64,000 nucleotides of DNA from Smittia aterrima (lineage: Eukaryota; Arthropoda; Insecta; Diptera; Chironomidae): the NCBI GenBank assembly GCA_033063855.1, contig CP093831.1, positions 9,982,001 to 10,046,000 on the forward strand, read 5' to 3'. Of the stretch, positions 39,501 through 45,030 are shown piece after piece. The notes under the pieces are model-generated. The model was not told the DNA's origin, did not search any database, and saw only the letters and a program-made list of their open reading frames with translations. Made by a program: the position numbers and the translations under genes. Numbering within the stretch: the first letter of the stretch is position 1; each line of letters starts with the position of its first letter.

Positions 39501-39850
39501 CGATGAATCCTATGATTCATGCCAACCAAGCTTATCTCAGTCAACCACAAATGAAAGCTTCTCAGAAGAAGGTAAGTTTTGAGCCGGGAACGAAAGGTGG
39601 ACCTGAAGCAGCGAATCATCCATCGCCAGCGACATCGCCGAACAATACAGACTCGAACAATAACCAACAAACTCAAGTGATTCCGACGAAAGTGTCGATC
39701 TCAACATTTAACAATACATCGATTATCAAAGCGTCAGCAAAGGCAACGCAATGCAACTTATGCCGAAAGAAGCACACGGTGGGAAATGCGCTTTACTGTG
39801 CCGATTGTGAATTTTATTTGTCGCGATTCCAGACGAACGCGAGACGATAA
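12377..39850 (+). CDS. ec: echinus, USP53/54-family ubiquitin carboxyl-terminal hydrolase (six coding exons)
   Basis: CDS: 12377-12562, 28110-28202, 32779-33072, 34503-34619, 35336-35641, 35702-39850. All introns are GT-AG and phase 0, giving 1714 aa, close to the length I recall for Drosophila echinus. The USP domain spans about residues 45-365: Cys box GPGQNNCFLN with nucleophile Cys55, finger cysteines VCKCG and CPNACG (the second split by the exon 4/5 junction), His box YYGKHYTTFFFH with His309, FDDA at about 325-328, and the closing YQPLLLLYA. A helical region follows at about 610-686, then basic, Pro-rich (KVPPPPPLRK), Gln/Met-rich tracts and a C-terminal C4 motif (CNLC...CADC). In Drosophila, echinus acts in eye interommatidial cell sorting and pruning. 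The mammalian relatives were long annotated as inactive and later reported to cut K63-linked ubiquitin. The catalytic residues are present here. The 15.5 kb first intron contains the outer half of the right palindrome arm. Confidence 0.92.
17011..17327 (-). pseudogene. Coding-like remnant in two frames inside echinus intron 1 (uncertain)
   Basis: Two overlapping minus-strand frames look compositionally like protein: one with VNVKLVPDGMKLNCNCKF then PDEFFRDFNRNIKRIFK, the other continuing with KAGIPIESQLEQPVDDLEV and FVIMSFKKFDTRK, ending at a possible donor CGGAAG|GTAACT. A +1 shift near the start of the second would join them. I do not recognise the protein. It may be a decayed gene fragment or chance. 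Confidence 0.15.
25821..26039 (+). CDS. Small ORF with signal-like N-terminus inside echinus intron 1
   Basis: It has 72 codons from ATG with a second ATG four codons on. Residues 12-32 are hydrophobic (LICLLSFAIILNC) and followed by SANGQ, a plausible signal-peptidase site. A second hydrophobic stretch (LSSLTLTFYITLSSLI) follows, and it ends WNEDERC. I do not recognise it. No clear TATA or poly(A) signal was assigned. It may be a nested gene or a chance ORF. Confidence 0.2.
   Translation: MRNEMRIVNFRILSSQLICLLSFAIILNCGSANGQAIGSLRLGTQINVLSSLTLTFYITLSSLITWNEDERC
28110..28202 (+). CDS. ec: echinus coding exon 2
   Basis: It has 31 codons between CATTTCTAG and AAG|GTAAGT. It begins VLWHLDTFRRSFRQLQ, the helix that directly follows the Cys box in USP53/54 proteins, and ends CSGSECIFCALK. 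It is phase 0 on both sides. It was recognised only by homology because it is too short to stand out as an ORF. Confidence 0.9.
28203..32500. other. ec: echinus intron 2, 5' part
   Basis: This is intronic sequence between exon 2 and the candidate alternative start exon. It contains poly-A/T runs and short ORFs on both strands (for example 30908-31600) that overlap in several frames and show no family I recognise. No repeats or RNA genes were seen. Confidence 0.6.
32501..32713 (+). CDS. ec: Candidate alternative first coding exon of echinus (isoform without the Cys box)
   Basis: ATG at 32501 opens 71 codons (MIKFRYKRKESSQK..., Ser/Lys/Asn-rich, with RANSSNDILDSPRNES) ending at GTT|GTAAGA in phase 0. 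A 65-bp intron then leads to the exon 3 acceptor at 32778, also phase 0. A stop (TAG 32480-32482) precedes it in frame. The upstream sequence lacks a pyrimidine tract, so its own promoter is more likely than use as an internal exon. The product would keep the His box but lose Cys55 and exon 2. The exon model is inferred from splice sites, phase and composition. Confidence 0.5.
32779..33072 (+). CDS. ec: echinus coding exon 3
   Basis: It has 98 codons between TTCATTTCAG and ACACAG|GTGAGT. It contains NLFTQLQTSSEPAL, the GDAAECFELLLHRVHSHL segment typical of this USP subfamily, and finger cysteines in VCKCGANSEQLPFTQ. It is phase 0 on both sides. It follows a 65-bp interval after the candidate alternative start exon at 32501-32713. 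Confidence 0.92.
33073..34502. other. ec: echinus intron 3
   Basis: This is a 1.43 kb GT-AG intron. The acceptor has a strong pyrimidine tract (CTCTTTCCCTCTGCTTACAG). Short ORFs at 33393-33818 have no family resemblance. No other element was seen. Confidence 0.8.
34503..34619 (+). CDS. ec: echinus coding exon 4
   Basis: It has 39 codons, MVHYVSASALTSQ to MGDIRDCP, between CTCTGCTTACAG and GTCCG|GTAAGC. The fragment SFGQLLRNAANMGDIRDCP is the subfamily-typical segment before the second zinc-finger-like cysteine pair. It is phase 0 on both sides. Confidence 0.92.
34620..35335. other. ec: echinus intron 4
   Basis: This is a 716-bp GT-AG intron, AT-rich, with nothing else recognisable in it. 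Confidence 0.85.
35336..35641 (+). CDS. ec: echinus coding exon 5 (catalytic histidine)
   Basis: It has 102 codons from NACGAKIGIC to FDDANVQE, between GTTCACAG and CAAGAG|GTCAGT. It includes IGIVWDSERP and the His box with GKHYTTFFFHTKLKVWVYFDD. His309 and the aspartates near 326 complete the catalytic centre. It is followed by a 60-bp intron. Confidence 0.93.
35702..39850 (+). CDS. ec: echinus coding exon 6: end of USP domain plus long disordered tail
   Basis: It has 1382 codons plus stop, starting VGPNFEAVVDKCS after TCCAATTTAAG. Residues about 333-365 finish the USP fold. Features in order: RRAITPSP / RRAITPTP (about 390-410), a tandem pair of YQNL-VIQ-KIF...YISR units (about 414-495), a helical segment with CHEADQLLEKS (about 610-686), Lys-rich stretches, Pro runs, a TKKKSVSFCDQVILVATA block (about 1268-1285), Gln/Met/Pro-rich sequence, KKVSFEPG (about 1621), and CNLC-CADC near the end. 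A good donor-like AAG|GTAAGT at 39571/39572 lies in frame, but I see no partner acceptor, so I keep it as coding. Confidence 0.93.
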   Translation, partial: VGPNFEAVVDKCSRGRYQPLLLLYALPQTQATPAQNGYQSDASVNTISPPNRRAITPSPEKTPIGLTRRAITPTPNRGVSEYQNLSVIQSKIFGTSNDETDVYISRRTVENVMNAQYQNLNVIQEKIFYNNPNNLTSSGNSSSSSEEKEYISRSQLEAQMAKKQQLGRSLSAESTSVSSSPLNSDGLSIPDHLNQPRRRDSGNWSGDRNSASSSSSTTLDNPYLFLMNKRNSSVPPSPTRNGQFCDPGYDSYSLSSTDSYPPKQTLMHLAKIPESQIILLGDCEKLCHEADQLLEKSKLVEDAHDFETALVLCNAAAGKARAAMNAPYSNPHTMTFARMKHNTCVMRARSLYRRILDKGSEFAGNQSNTNSLNGPRHGRQNSKDKTMQRQNSKEMLQEVSSKNIEIYATLPKKKVSLKLCDQDDQIVAIEPIETKKVERESRSIFGRSKESKDKRSRSEDRNKASKDFEPQALTNAKDTLKKHKEEKDDKKDKENKAGKKQHKIRRKLLMGGLIRRKNRSMPDLTEGAADAQNKDSSEQQKALDDSSVGVAPKMDTSSNSGYLSEGHLEYQVSNVNPSLERSKLMRKSFHGSGRQLVVAKVPPPPPLRKTSALTRELVEEHHLQQKSMHNAFYVQHEPIKPFHEANLSLISNVSSNTSMSEDSCQTIITCAQVHQEQSPLKPGDVMPPPSSYPPKFLHQTSRNDAVDEVDHVIPSARFGSQMELPPYPSPPSTTCHSRQASEDFPPPPPSIDLEPLNEQLNEIQNLQIKRTDSLDTVQGCTSILAHLQLRQEALKAKEMVDKKPDSAYTSENWLKELQMKQLALKKIQTEPKSGDTSNVKDLASRFEQTKSPPATGSKVVNVRTGMNGLLTPIVSTTPHTIKRMDNGEEVEYAIVDKKKNQIKFEVPQSQLQEELREVEMLNQVMHNTLANVGKRTKKKSVSFCDQVILVATANDEEDDTFVPNPILERVLKSINNGNNSEEESKDQVDTPKSSVVMTKQIPLQAPHESSPTPNNQPQYMSPQTQAYHQMNGLPYNFNQQKMEQQVDFGYQTLESVQKPSNIYQHVPPTATNQQQQIFQSQQSQSLPRSDQYQEMMMMMQKKQAEQLSPVGPGGQHMKMNQFHHSGPSMQQQFDYVGNQGSGLSSLGIPLQSSPPSMGNASQYMQLPQNSAVVRNNAAGYPYPTNNQPIPIQYPQNPLGQSPQNQQHMNYMMNANRMFQNQQNMYQKQPQMMMQSPEPLGFHPQSAYQRVPYPGQEIPQSMSPFEPPMNPMIHANQAYLSQPQMKASQKKVSFEPGTKGGPEAANHPSPATSPNNTDSNNNQQTQVIPTKVSISTFNNTSIIKASAKATQCNLCRKKHTVGNALYCADCEFYLSRFQTNARR

Positions 39851-40324
39851 ATTTATTAACAAGACATTCCATCCAAACATTCTTTAGCAATTTATTAAAC
39901 TTTAAGTTTTACGAGAAAAGTGCAAATTTATTAAACTTAACGATTACCGCTCTGCCGTTTTAGCGCTGAGCTTCTTCATAACTTAAACTTATTTCTTACT
40001 TAGATATCCACTGCGAGTTTGAGACTCCGAATGCGGACAATTTACTTAACGATTTTTGTGATATTCACATTGAAAATGAAATCTTTATGAATCTTATGAT
40101 TTAAATGACTAGACAGTAAGAGAATCTTTAGTTGTCGGTGACACTGAGACTGCCGGAAAACGACGAACATTTATTATTCATTAAATTAGTTTTAAGATTC
40201 CGATTTGTAATTTCTTTTAACTCAATTACTTTTATTTCTTTTACAGATATTTTTACGATTTATAATGAAATTTGAAAAGATGACGAAAAGACGTTCAATA
40301 AAAGATGAATTGAATCAGGTACTC
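39851..40324 (+). other. ec: echinus 3' UTR
   Basis: This is the non-coding AT-rich stretch after the stop codon. The best poly(A) signal is AATAAA at 40297-40302, so cleavage is expected near 40315-40325. That gives a 3' UTR of about 470 nt. Confidence 0.55.
40297..40302 (+). terminator. ec: echinus poly(A) signal
   Basis: AATAAA, 447 nt downstream of the echinus stop codon and 57 nt before the convergent Drc1 3' signal. Confidence 0.55.
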
Positions 40325-40358
40325 GACTGTGTTTCAATTCGTTGACATTTTCAGGAAA

Positions 40359-40364
40359 TTTATT
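40359..40364 (-). terminator. Drc1: Drc1 poly(A) signal abutting the stop codon
   Basis: On the minus strand AATAAA follows the Drc1 stop TGA with no base in between. It predicts a 3' UTR of only a few tens of nucleotides, ending close to the predicted echinus cleavage site. Confidence 0.5.
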
Positions 40365-42485
40365 TCAGTTGAAGGATTCAGGAACAAATTTTTGCAAGAG
40401 ATGAGTCAACTCTTGGTTCTGCTTACGAAGAAAGTCGCACTCGTTGTCGAGAGCTTCTCGCTCGCGAAGAACTTTTAAGTAACGTTGGAGACCGTCGTCA
40501 AGGACATTCCACAACTTTTCACGTTCTGGCGGAAAGTTGAATGAGTTGAAGCATTTCTCGACGTCCTTCGGATCCATTAGTCGAGTTATCGTGTCTTTCG
40601 ACTTGCTCATTTTAGACATTGTGTTCCCCTTTGGCCTGAGATAAAGAAATTTAATAGAAGTAATTAAAAATCAAATCAAATCTTACATCGTTTTGTCCAT
40701 TGAAGTTGAATGATCTTTCGTGAACTCAACTAAAGCTTTGTAGACATCCAATGTAGTTAATTGCAAGTCGTGATCTTCGCCGAGACATTCAATCGGAATT
40801 TCATCCGGATAACCTTCGGCGAACGGATTCTTGTTGCACTTCTTGCATTTTGCGAAAGGAACGAAATAAGTTTTGATGTAATCGATCTCTTCGGACTGTT
40901 GAATACCGAGAGCACTGAAAACTGCATCTAGGTTGACTAGAGTTCGCTCAGTTCGAGTGTAAGGCAGCAACAAATGTTTTAATTTGCTTTCAATCAAAAA
41001 TCCTGAGTTGTCAGCAATTGCTCGGAAAATTATTCTCATCAACTTCTGTTCCATTAACTCTTGATCACGAGTCTTCATCGACTGCTCGGCTGTGACTCGA
41101 ACAAGAGCCTTTGAATCTTCCGACGTGACTTCATCCTTCACACCATTAATTTTCAGTTGCGCTGCTTTAAACGAATCCAAATCTTCTCGTCTGACGATGT
41201 TTGTATTTGGATTTTCCCATTCCAATCCTAATTGCTGCTCCCACAACATTTTATCGATCTTCAAGACTTGTTCAAGTGACTTTTCGCACTCTTCAAAGTT
41301 AATATCCCAAACAGTCAAATATTTCTTGTTGTTCTGTTCAGCAAACAAATCGCTTTTCCTCTCCAAATCTAAAATCTTTCCATGAAGCTTCATAATGTCG
41401 GCAGTGAATTTCTTCGTTTCAATGATGCAAGTTGACTTTGCTTCCTTCAACTTCCGTTTCAATGAAACGATCGTGTCGGCGAGCTTTGATAATCGTCGTT
41501 TTTGTTGGTTTCTCACCATAACGTTCTCATCTTCACGCTTCTTCAACACTTGGAAGTTGTAATCCAATTTCTCAGAGTTTAACATAATATTTCGTTTAAG
41601 CTTCTGCACTTCAATCTCGAGTGCTTGGTTGTCGTTCTCTAAACGAATCTTAGTTGCTCTGATCAATTCTTCATGCTCCAATTGAATTCTTTTAATCTCA
41701 TTTCCATAGAACTCTGCTTTTTCAGCCTCGCGTCTCATTCTCGTCTCTTCATTGACAGCGCGTTTCTCATACATCGATTCCCACTTCTTTGTTGTGATGA
41801 TTTGCAAAATTTTCCGCTCATCTTCGATCGTCTTCTCGAGAATCTCTAAGTGCTCACGATACGTGCGCTTCATGACGTCGATCTGTTTATCGATTCGCTC
41901 TACCAAGCAACTGATGTCGTTGTTATGTTTGTCGAGGTCTTTAATGTATCGTGTGTCGGCTGAGTTAAGCTCATCGCGGCATTCATCGATAATCGTTAGC
42001 TTTTGTGCCATCAACTCATTAATTCTTGTCTTTTGTTGATCGAGATTCTCGTAAATTTCCATTGGATCGACTAAGCCTTCAATGCTAGCCCATTTGCTAG
42101 AAATCTCCTCAAACTTCGCAGCTGACGCTTGAGATTCATGTTGGAGATCATTGAGCAGAACGTCACGCAGTTCTGCTTCTTTGATTCTTCTTTGCACTTC
42201 ACGACGATCGTTGGCGAGTCGAATATTGGAAATCAAATCATTTCCATTCTGCACTAACTCTGATAACACTTTGTCACTTGTTTCCAATTGCTTTTCTATT
42301 CCTAATTTATCGTCGTCGTAAACTTCCGTGACCAGCTTTGGCATCTCATCCTTACGCTTGAGAAAGTCTTGAATGAAGTTTGACCGCTTCTCGCCTAAAA
42401 TCGCGTTCTCAACGATTCGCTTCATCAAAGGAACTTTTGTTTTTTCGCTCTCCTTTAATGTTGTTGGCTCCAATTCCTCGTCCAT
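40365..42485 (-). CDS. Drc1: Dynein regulatory complex subunit 1 (DRC1/CCDC164 family)
   Basis: Two exons: 42485-40687 and 40635-40365 (minus strand), joined across a 51-bp intron (ACGAT|GTAAGA ... TCTCAG|GCCAAAG) to give 689 aa. The human protein is about 740 aa. It is almost wholly coiled coil. Family hallmarks are an early acidic/basic helix (RIKEAELRDVLLNDL), YIKDLDKHNNDISCLVERID, MKRTYREHLEILEKTIEDER, and the signature LDYNFQVLKKREDENV. The short second exon carries the C-terminal helix (YLKVLREREALDNECDFL...). DRC1 anchors the nexin-dynein regulatory complex on axonemal doublets. In insects that means sperm tails and chordotonal cilia. ATG at 42483-42485 gives MDEELEPTTLKESEK. The gene is tail to tail with echinus and head to head with the peptide cluster. 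Confidence 0.9.
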
Positions 42486-43050
42486 TCTGAAACGATTTTC
42501 GATTTACTGCTTTCGCGACCCTCACACACGATAAATTACAAGGAATTTCGATCAGAAATTGATCCAAACAAGCCGCAAATCGAACTTTGTTTTACTTGAT
42601 TGAACTCTCCGATGTTTGCTTTTCCAAACAAAAATACTTTTTAAAGCCGACGGTTGCTTAGTGATAGTGAAACAGTTCAATTTAAAAGCAGACCCCTAAA
42701 CCCTTTTATGTCTCGTTACTCGCAAACGACATCAAATCGATATCAAGATCCTTAACAGTTTGGTAATAAATCAAATGAAATTAATCATTGTCTGGAAATG
42801 TTCCTTGAAGTCCTTAATCAAATCCTTCAAGTAAAGTTGTCAGAGGAATTAACTTCTTAAGTTTATTGATGATAAAGATTGCTTTCAACTGCGCAGCGTA
42901 ATGACTTCGTCATGTAAATGAGACGAGCATTTGTCGAAGAGATGCTAATTAAGGGGAATAACGCTTTCAGAGTATTTAAGAACCTGTTGACGGAGAAATT
43001 GGCTTAGTTTGCGTAAACGTTCAATCGAGTTTGTTTCGAATTGCTTTATC
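42486..43050. promoter_or_regulatory. Divergent promoter region between Drc1 and the first Gly/Tyr-rich peptide gene
   Basis: This is 565 bp between divergent start codons. On the + side a TATA-like TATTTAAG lies at 42973-42980 with a TTAGTT initiator-like site about 33 nt downstream (A at 43006), leaving a 45-nt leader. For Drc1 no clear TATA is seen. A GTTGCTTAGTGAT stretch at 42653-42665 resembles an RFX X-box but the right half is poor. Confidence 0.45.
42973..42980 (+). promoter_or_regulatory. TATA-like box of the first Gly/Tyr-rich peptide gene
   Basis: TATTTAAG, with an initiator-like TTAGTT about 31-33 nt downstream and the start codon 71 nt from the end of the box. Confidence 0.4.
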
Positions 43051-43608
43051 ATGTCAAGAATATTTTTCTTTGCGCTATTGTGCGTGGTGTTAATTGCCGT
43101 TGTTAAAGTCAGTGGCACTCCAACTTGGGGTTATGGAGGGTACGGAGGGTACGGCGGCGGATATGGACGAGGTTATTATGGACGTGGCTACGGTAATTTG
43201 TTTAACTTTAATAAAATAAATAACATTTTCCCTATTTTTTTTTGTAGGAGGCTATGGGGGCTACGGAGGATATGGAGGCAAGTTTAGACGTTGTATGATT
43301 TAGTTTCAATTAAAAAAAAAACTATTTCTGCAAATAATGATTGAAAAGTGAAAATTTAAACGAATTTTTTTGTGACTTTGTAGGGTATCATCGTCCACAT
43401 TACGGTTATGGCGGCTATGGAGGTAAGATTTAAATATTACAAATTTAAAAGACCAAATGACTAATTTAATTTTTCTATTTCAGGCTATGGCGGTTATGGA
43501 GGTTACGGTAAGAAATTGAAATAAATAATTTTGAGACTAGTTCATAGTTTGATCCTTATCTCAGGAGGCTTTGGAGGAGGACCAGGATTTGGAGTTATTC
43601 TTGGCTAG
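43051..43608 (+). CDS. Small secreted Gly/Tyr-rich peptide (five tiny exons)
   Basis: Exons: 43051-43192, 43248-43277, 43384-43422, 43484-43507, 43565-43608. Every junction splits a Gly codon in phase 1, giving 92 aa. Residues 1-22 form a signal peptide (MSRIFFFALLCVVLIAVVKV). The mature part is YGGYGG-type repeats with a His/Pro island (YHRPHYGYGG) and ends GGGPGFGVILG. The second intron needs a GC-AG donor (GGAG|GCAAGT). If it is not spliced, translation ends after GKFRRCMI. Similar composition occurs in cuticle, silk-like and antimicrobial-like peptides, so function is open. It is the first of three neighbouring secreted-peptide genes on the same strand. Confidence 0.75.
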
Positions 43609-43689
43609 TTAACATAAATCTTAATATAAAACTTTGCAATAATTCTATTTTTATATTTATTTCCCCTTGCGAATCGTGAGGGTAATGTA

Positions 43690-43695
43690 AATAAA
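43690..43695 (+). terminator. Poly(A) signal, first Gly/Tyr-rich peptide gene
   Basis: AATAAA, 82 nt after the stop codon. Confidence 0.6.
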
Positions 43696-43874
43696 GTAAT
43701 TTTACACTTGGTTGTGAAACACGTTAATTAAATTAGAACGCATTTTTGTCATTGGAAATACCCAAGTTCCCCAGTTCAATGGAAGATTTTCCGTTTCACT
43801 TCAAAAATTTGTTGTGAGTTATTCTCAGAGAAACATAAACAACGAATCATCAACCGGTTCGAGTTTTAACACAT

Positions 43875-43880
43875 TATAAA
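43875..43880 (+). promoter_or_regulatory. TATA box of the second Gly/Tyr-rich peptide gene
   Basis: TATAAA, 97 nt before the ATG at 43977. An exact TCATTC initiator match has its A at 43916, about 41 nt downstream, rather far for a TATA pair, so the start site is uncertain. Confidence 0.45.
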
Positions 43881-43976
43881 CATATTTCCTCGTGCGAATC
43901 GTCGAAAAATTATTCATTCGTTGACAAGTATTCAAGAAGACAACAAGTTCCAATCAAAGAGACAAAAGAAATCGAA

Positions 43977-44320
43977 ATGTGGAAGTTCTTATCCATTTTC
44001 TTAATTGTTCTAATTGCTGCTGTGTCTGCAAGACCATCACGAGAATGGTTTGGAGGAGGCAGTAGTTCGGAAGAACGTTACGGGGGTTACGGTGGTTACG
44101 GTCGAGGAGATTCCGATGAGCGATACGGTGAGAAAATACTTCTGATGCTAATCTAAAGATCGCAAGTGTAAACTAATTTGTTCAGGTTACGGCGGATATG
44201 GACGAGGAGGCTACGGACAATTCCCAGTTGGATTTGGCGGGTAAATATTTATTTCTAAATCAATAAACATTTTCATAAATATTTGAATTAATTTTCAGAG
44301 TATACTATGGAAAAAAATAA
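43977..44320 (+). CDS. Second small secreted Gly/Tyr-rich peptide (three exons)
   Basis: Exons: 43977-44127, 44186-44240, 44299-44320, giving 75 aa. Signal peptide MWKFLSIFLIVLIAAVSA is followed by RPSREWFGGG, an acidic Ser/Glu patch (SSSEERY), YGGYGGYGRG repeats, and the end GFGGVYYGKK. The first intron is phase 1 inside a Gly codon, as in the upstream gene. The last is phase 2 and adds seven residues. The shared signal-plus-YGG architecture and the adjacent position suggest an old tandem duplication of the upstream gene. Function is not known from sequence. Confidence 0.75.
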
Positions 44321-44486
44321 TTTCGTCATGAGACAAAACACTTGAAAGCTTTGAATTGAGCCGCACAAATATTTGATTTAACAAGTCGTAAATATATTCG
44401 CAAGATTGTGCGGAATTTAAGATCTTTTTATTGATTTAGTAATGGAAACTAAACATCAACAAGAAAAGATGAATTTGTAAAAACAG

Positions 44487-44492
44487 AATAAA
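44487..44492 (+). terminator. Poly(A) signal, second Gly/Tyr-rich peptide gene
   Basis: AATAAA, 167 nt after the stop codon. Confidence 0.5.
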
Positions 44493-44791
44493 AAGAATTA
44501 TCATTAAAAAACTATTTCGATGTTTAATTTATTTAGAATAATAATGAAAGCTCATCGCGATTTAATAAAAATTTATTCACAGAAAGCTTTTATCTTTGTT
44601 GTTTGAATGTTTAACTGTAAATTTAACTGGTCAAACTTCTCAATGCAATTTGCAAAAATATTTTGGAAATCAATCAAGTTAATCACTTTTGAAGACGACA
44701 AACGACACTCAATCACAAACCAGTTTCAAAGAATGTAAAGAATAACTGGAATTCCCTTTTAGAAACTTTCAAGAGTTAAGAAAGTGAAGAA

Positions 44792-45004
44792 ATGTTAATA
44801 TGTTTTACATTATTTGTCGTTGTCTTTATTGCTAACGTTAAAGTAAGACCAGAACGAATGTGCGAAGAACCAGCTCGCCAATGGCACAGTCCAGGAATGT
44901 ATGGAGATGCTCCTAAAACGAACAATCGTGAAAAGTACGAAAAAGTAGATTTATCATCTTTCTTCAAAGCTTTCTTTCCCAGTTTTCGACAAACTTTTCA
45001 ATGA
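44792..45004 (+). CDS. Small secreted peptide, single exon, 70 aa
   Basis: MLICFTLFVVVFIANVKV is a clear signal peptide, with cleavage likely before RPERMCEEP. The mature part is about 52 residues with one Cys, a polar middle (APKTNNREKYEKVD) and an aromatic C-terminus (SSFFKAFFPSFRQTFQ). It is not glycine-rich but begins its mature part with Arg-Pro, like the gene upstream. The ATG is the first in the frame. I do not recognise a family. Confidence 0.6.
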   Translation: MLICFTLFVVVFIANVKVRPERMCEEPARQWHSPGMYGDAPKTNNREKYEKVDLSSFFKAFFPSFRQTFQ

Positions 45005-45024
45005 TTGTATATTATTAAAAGTTC

Positions 45025-45030
45025 AATAAA
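45025..45030 (+). terminator. Poly(A) signal of the single-exon peptide gene
   Basis: AATAAA, 21 nt after the stop codon, with a second AATAAA about 20 nt further on. Confidence 0.6.

Noticed and set aside
39569..39580. Consensus splice donor AAG|GTAAGT inside echinus exon 6
   Set aside because: The reading frame continues through it to the conserved-looking C4 end, and I see no matching acceptor.
42653..42666. RFX X-box-like GTTGCTTAGTGAT upstream of Drc1
   Set aside because: The left half fits and would suit a ciliary gene, but the right half does not match RRNRAC.
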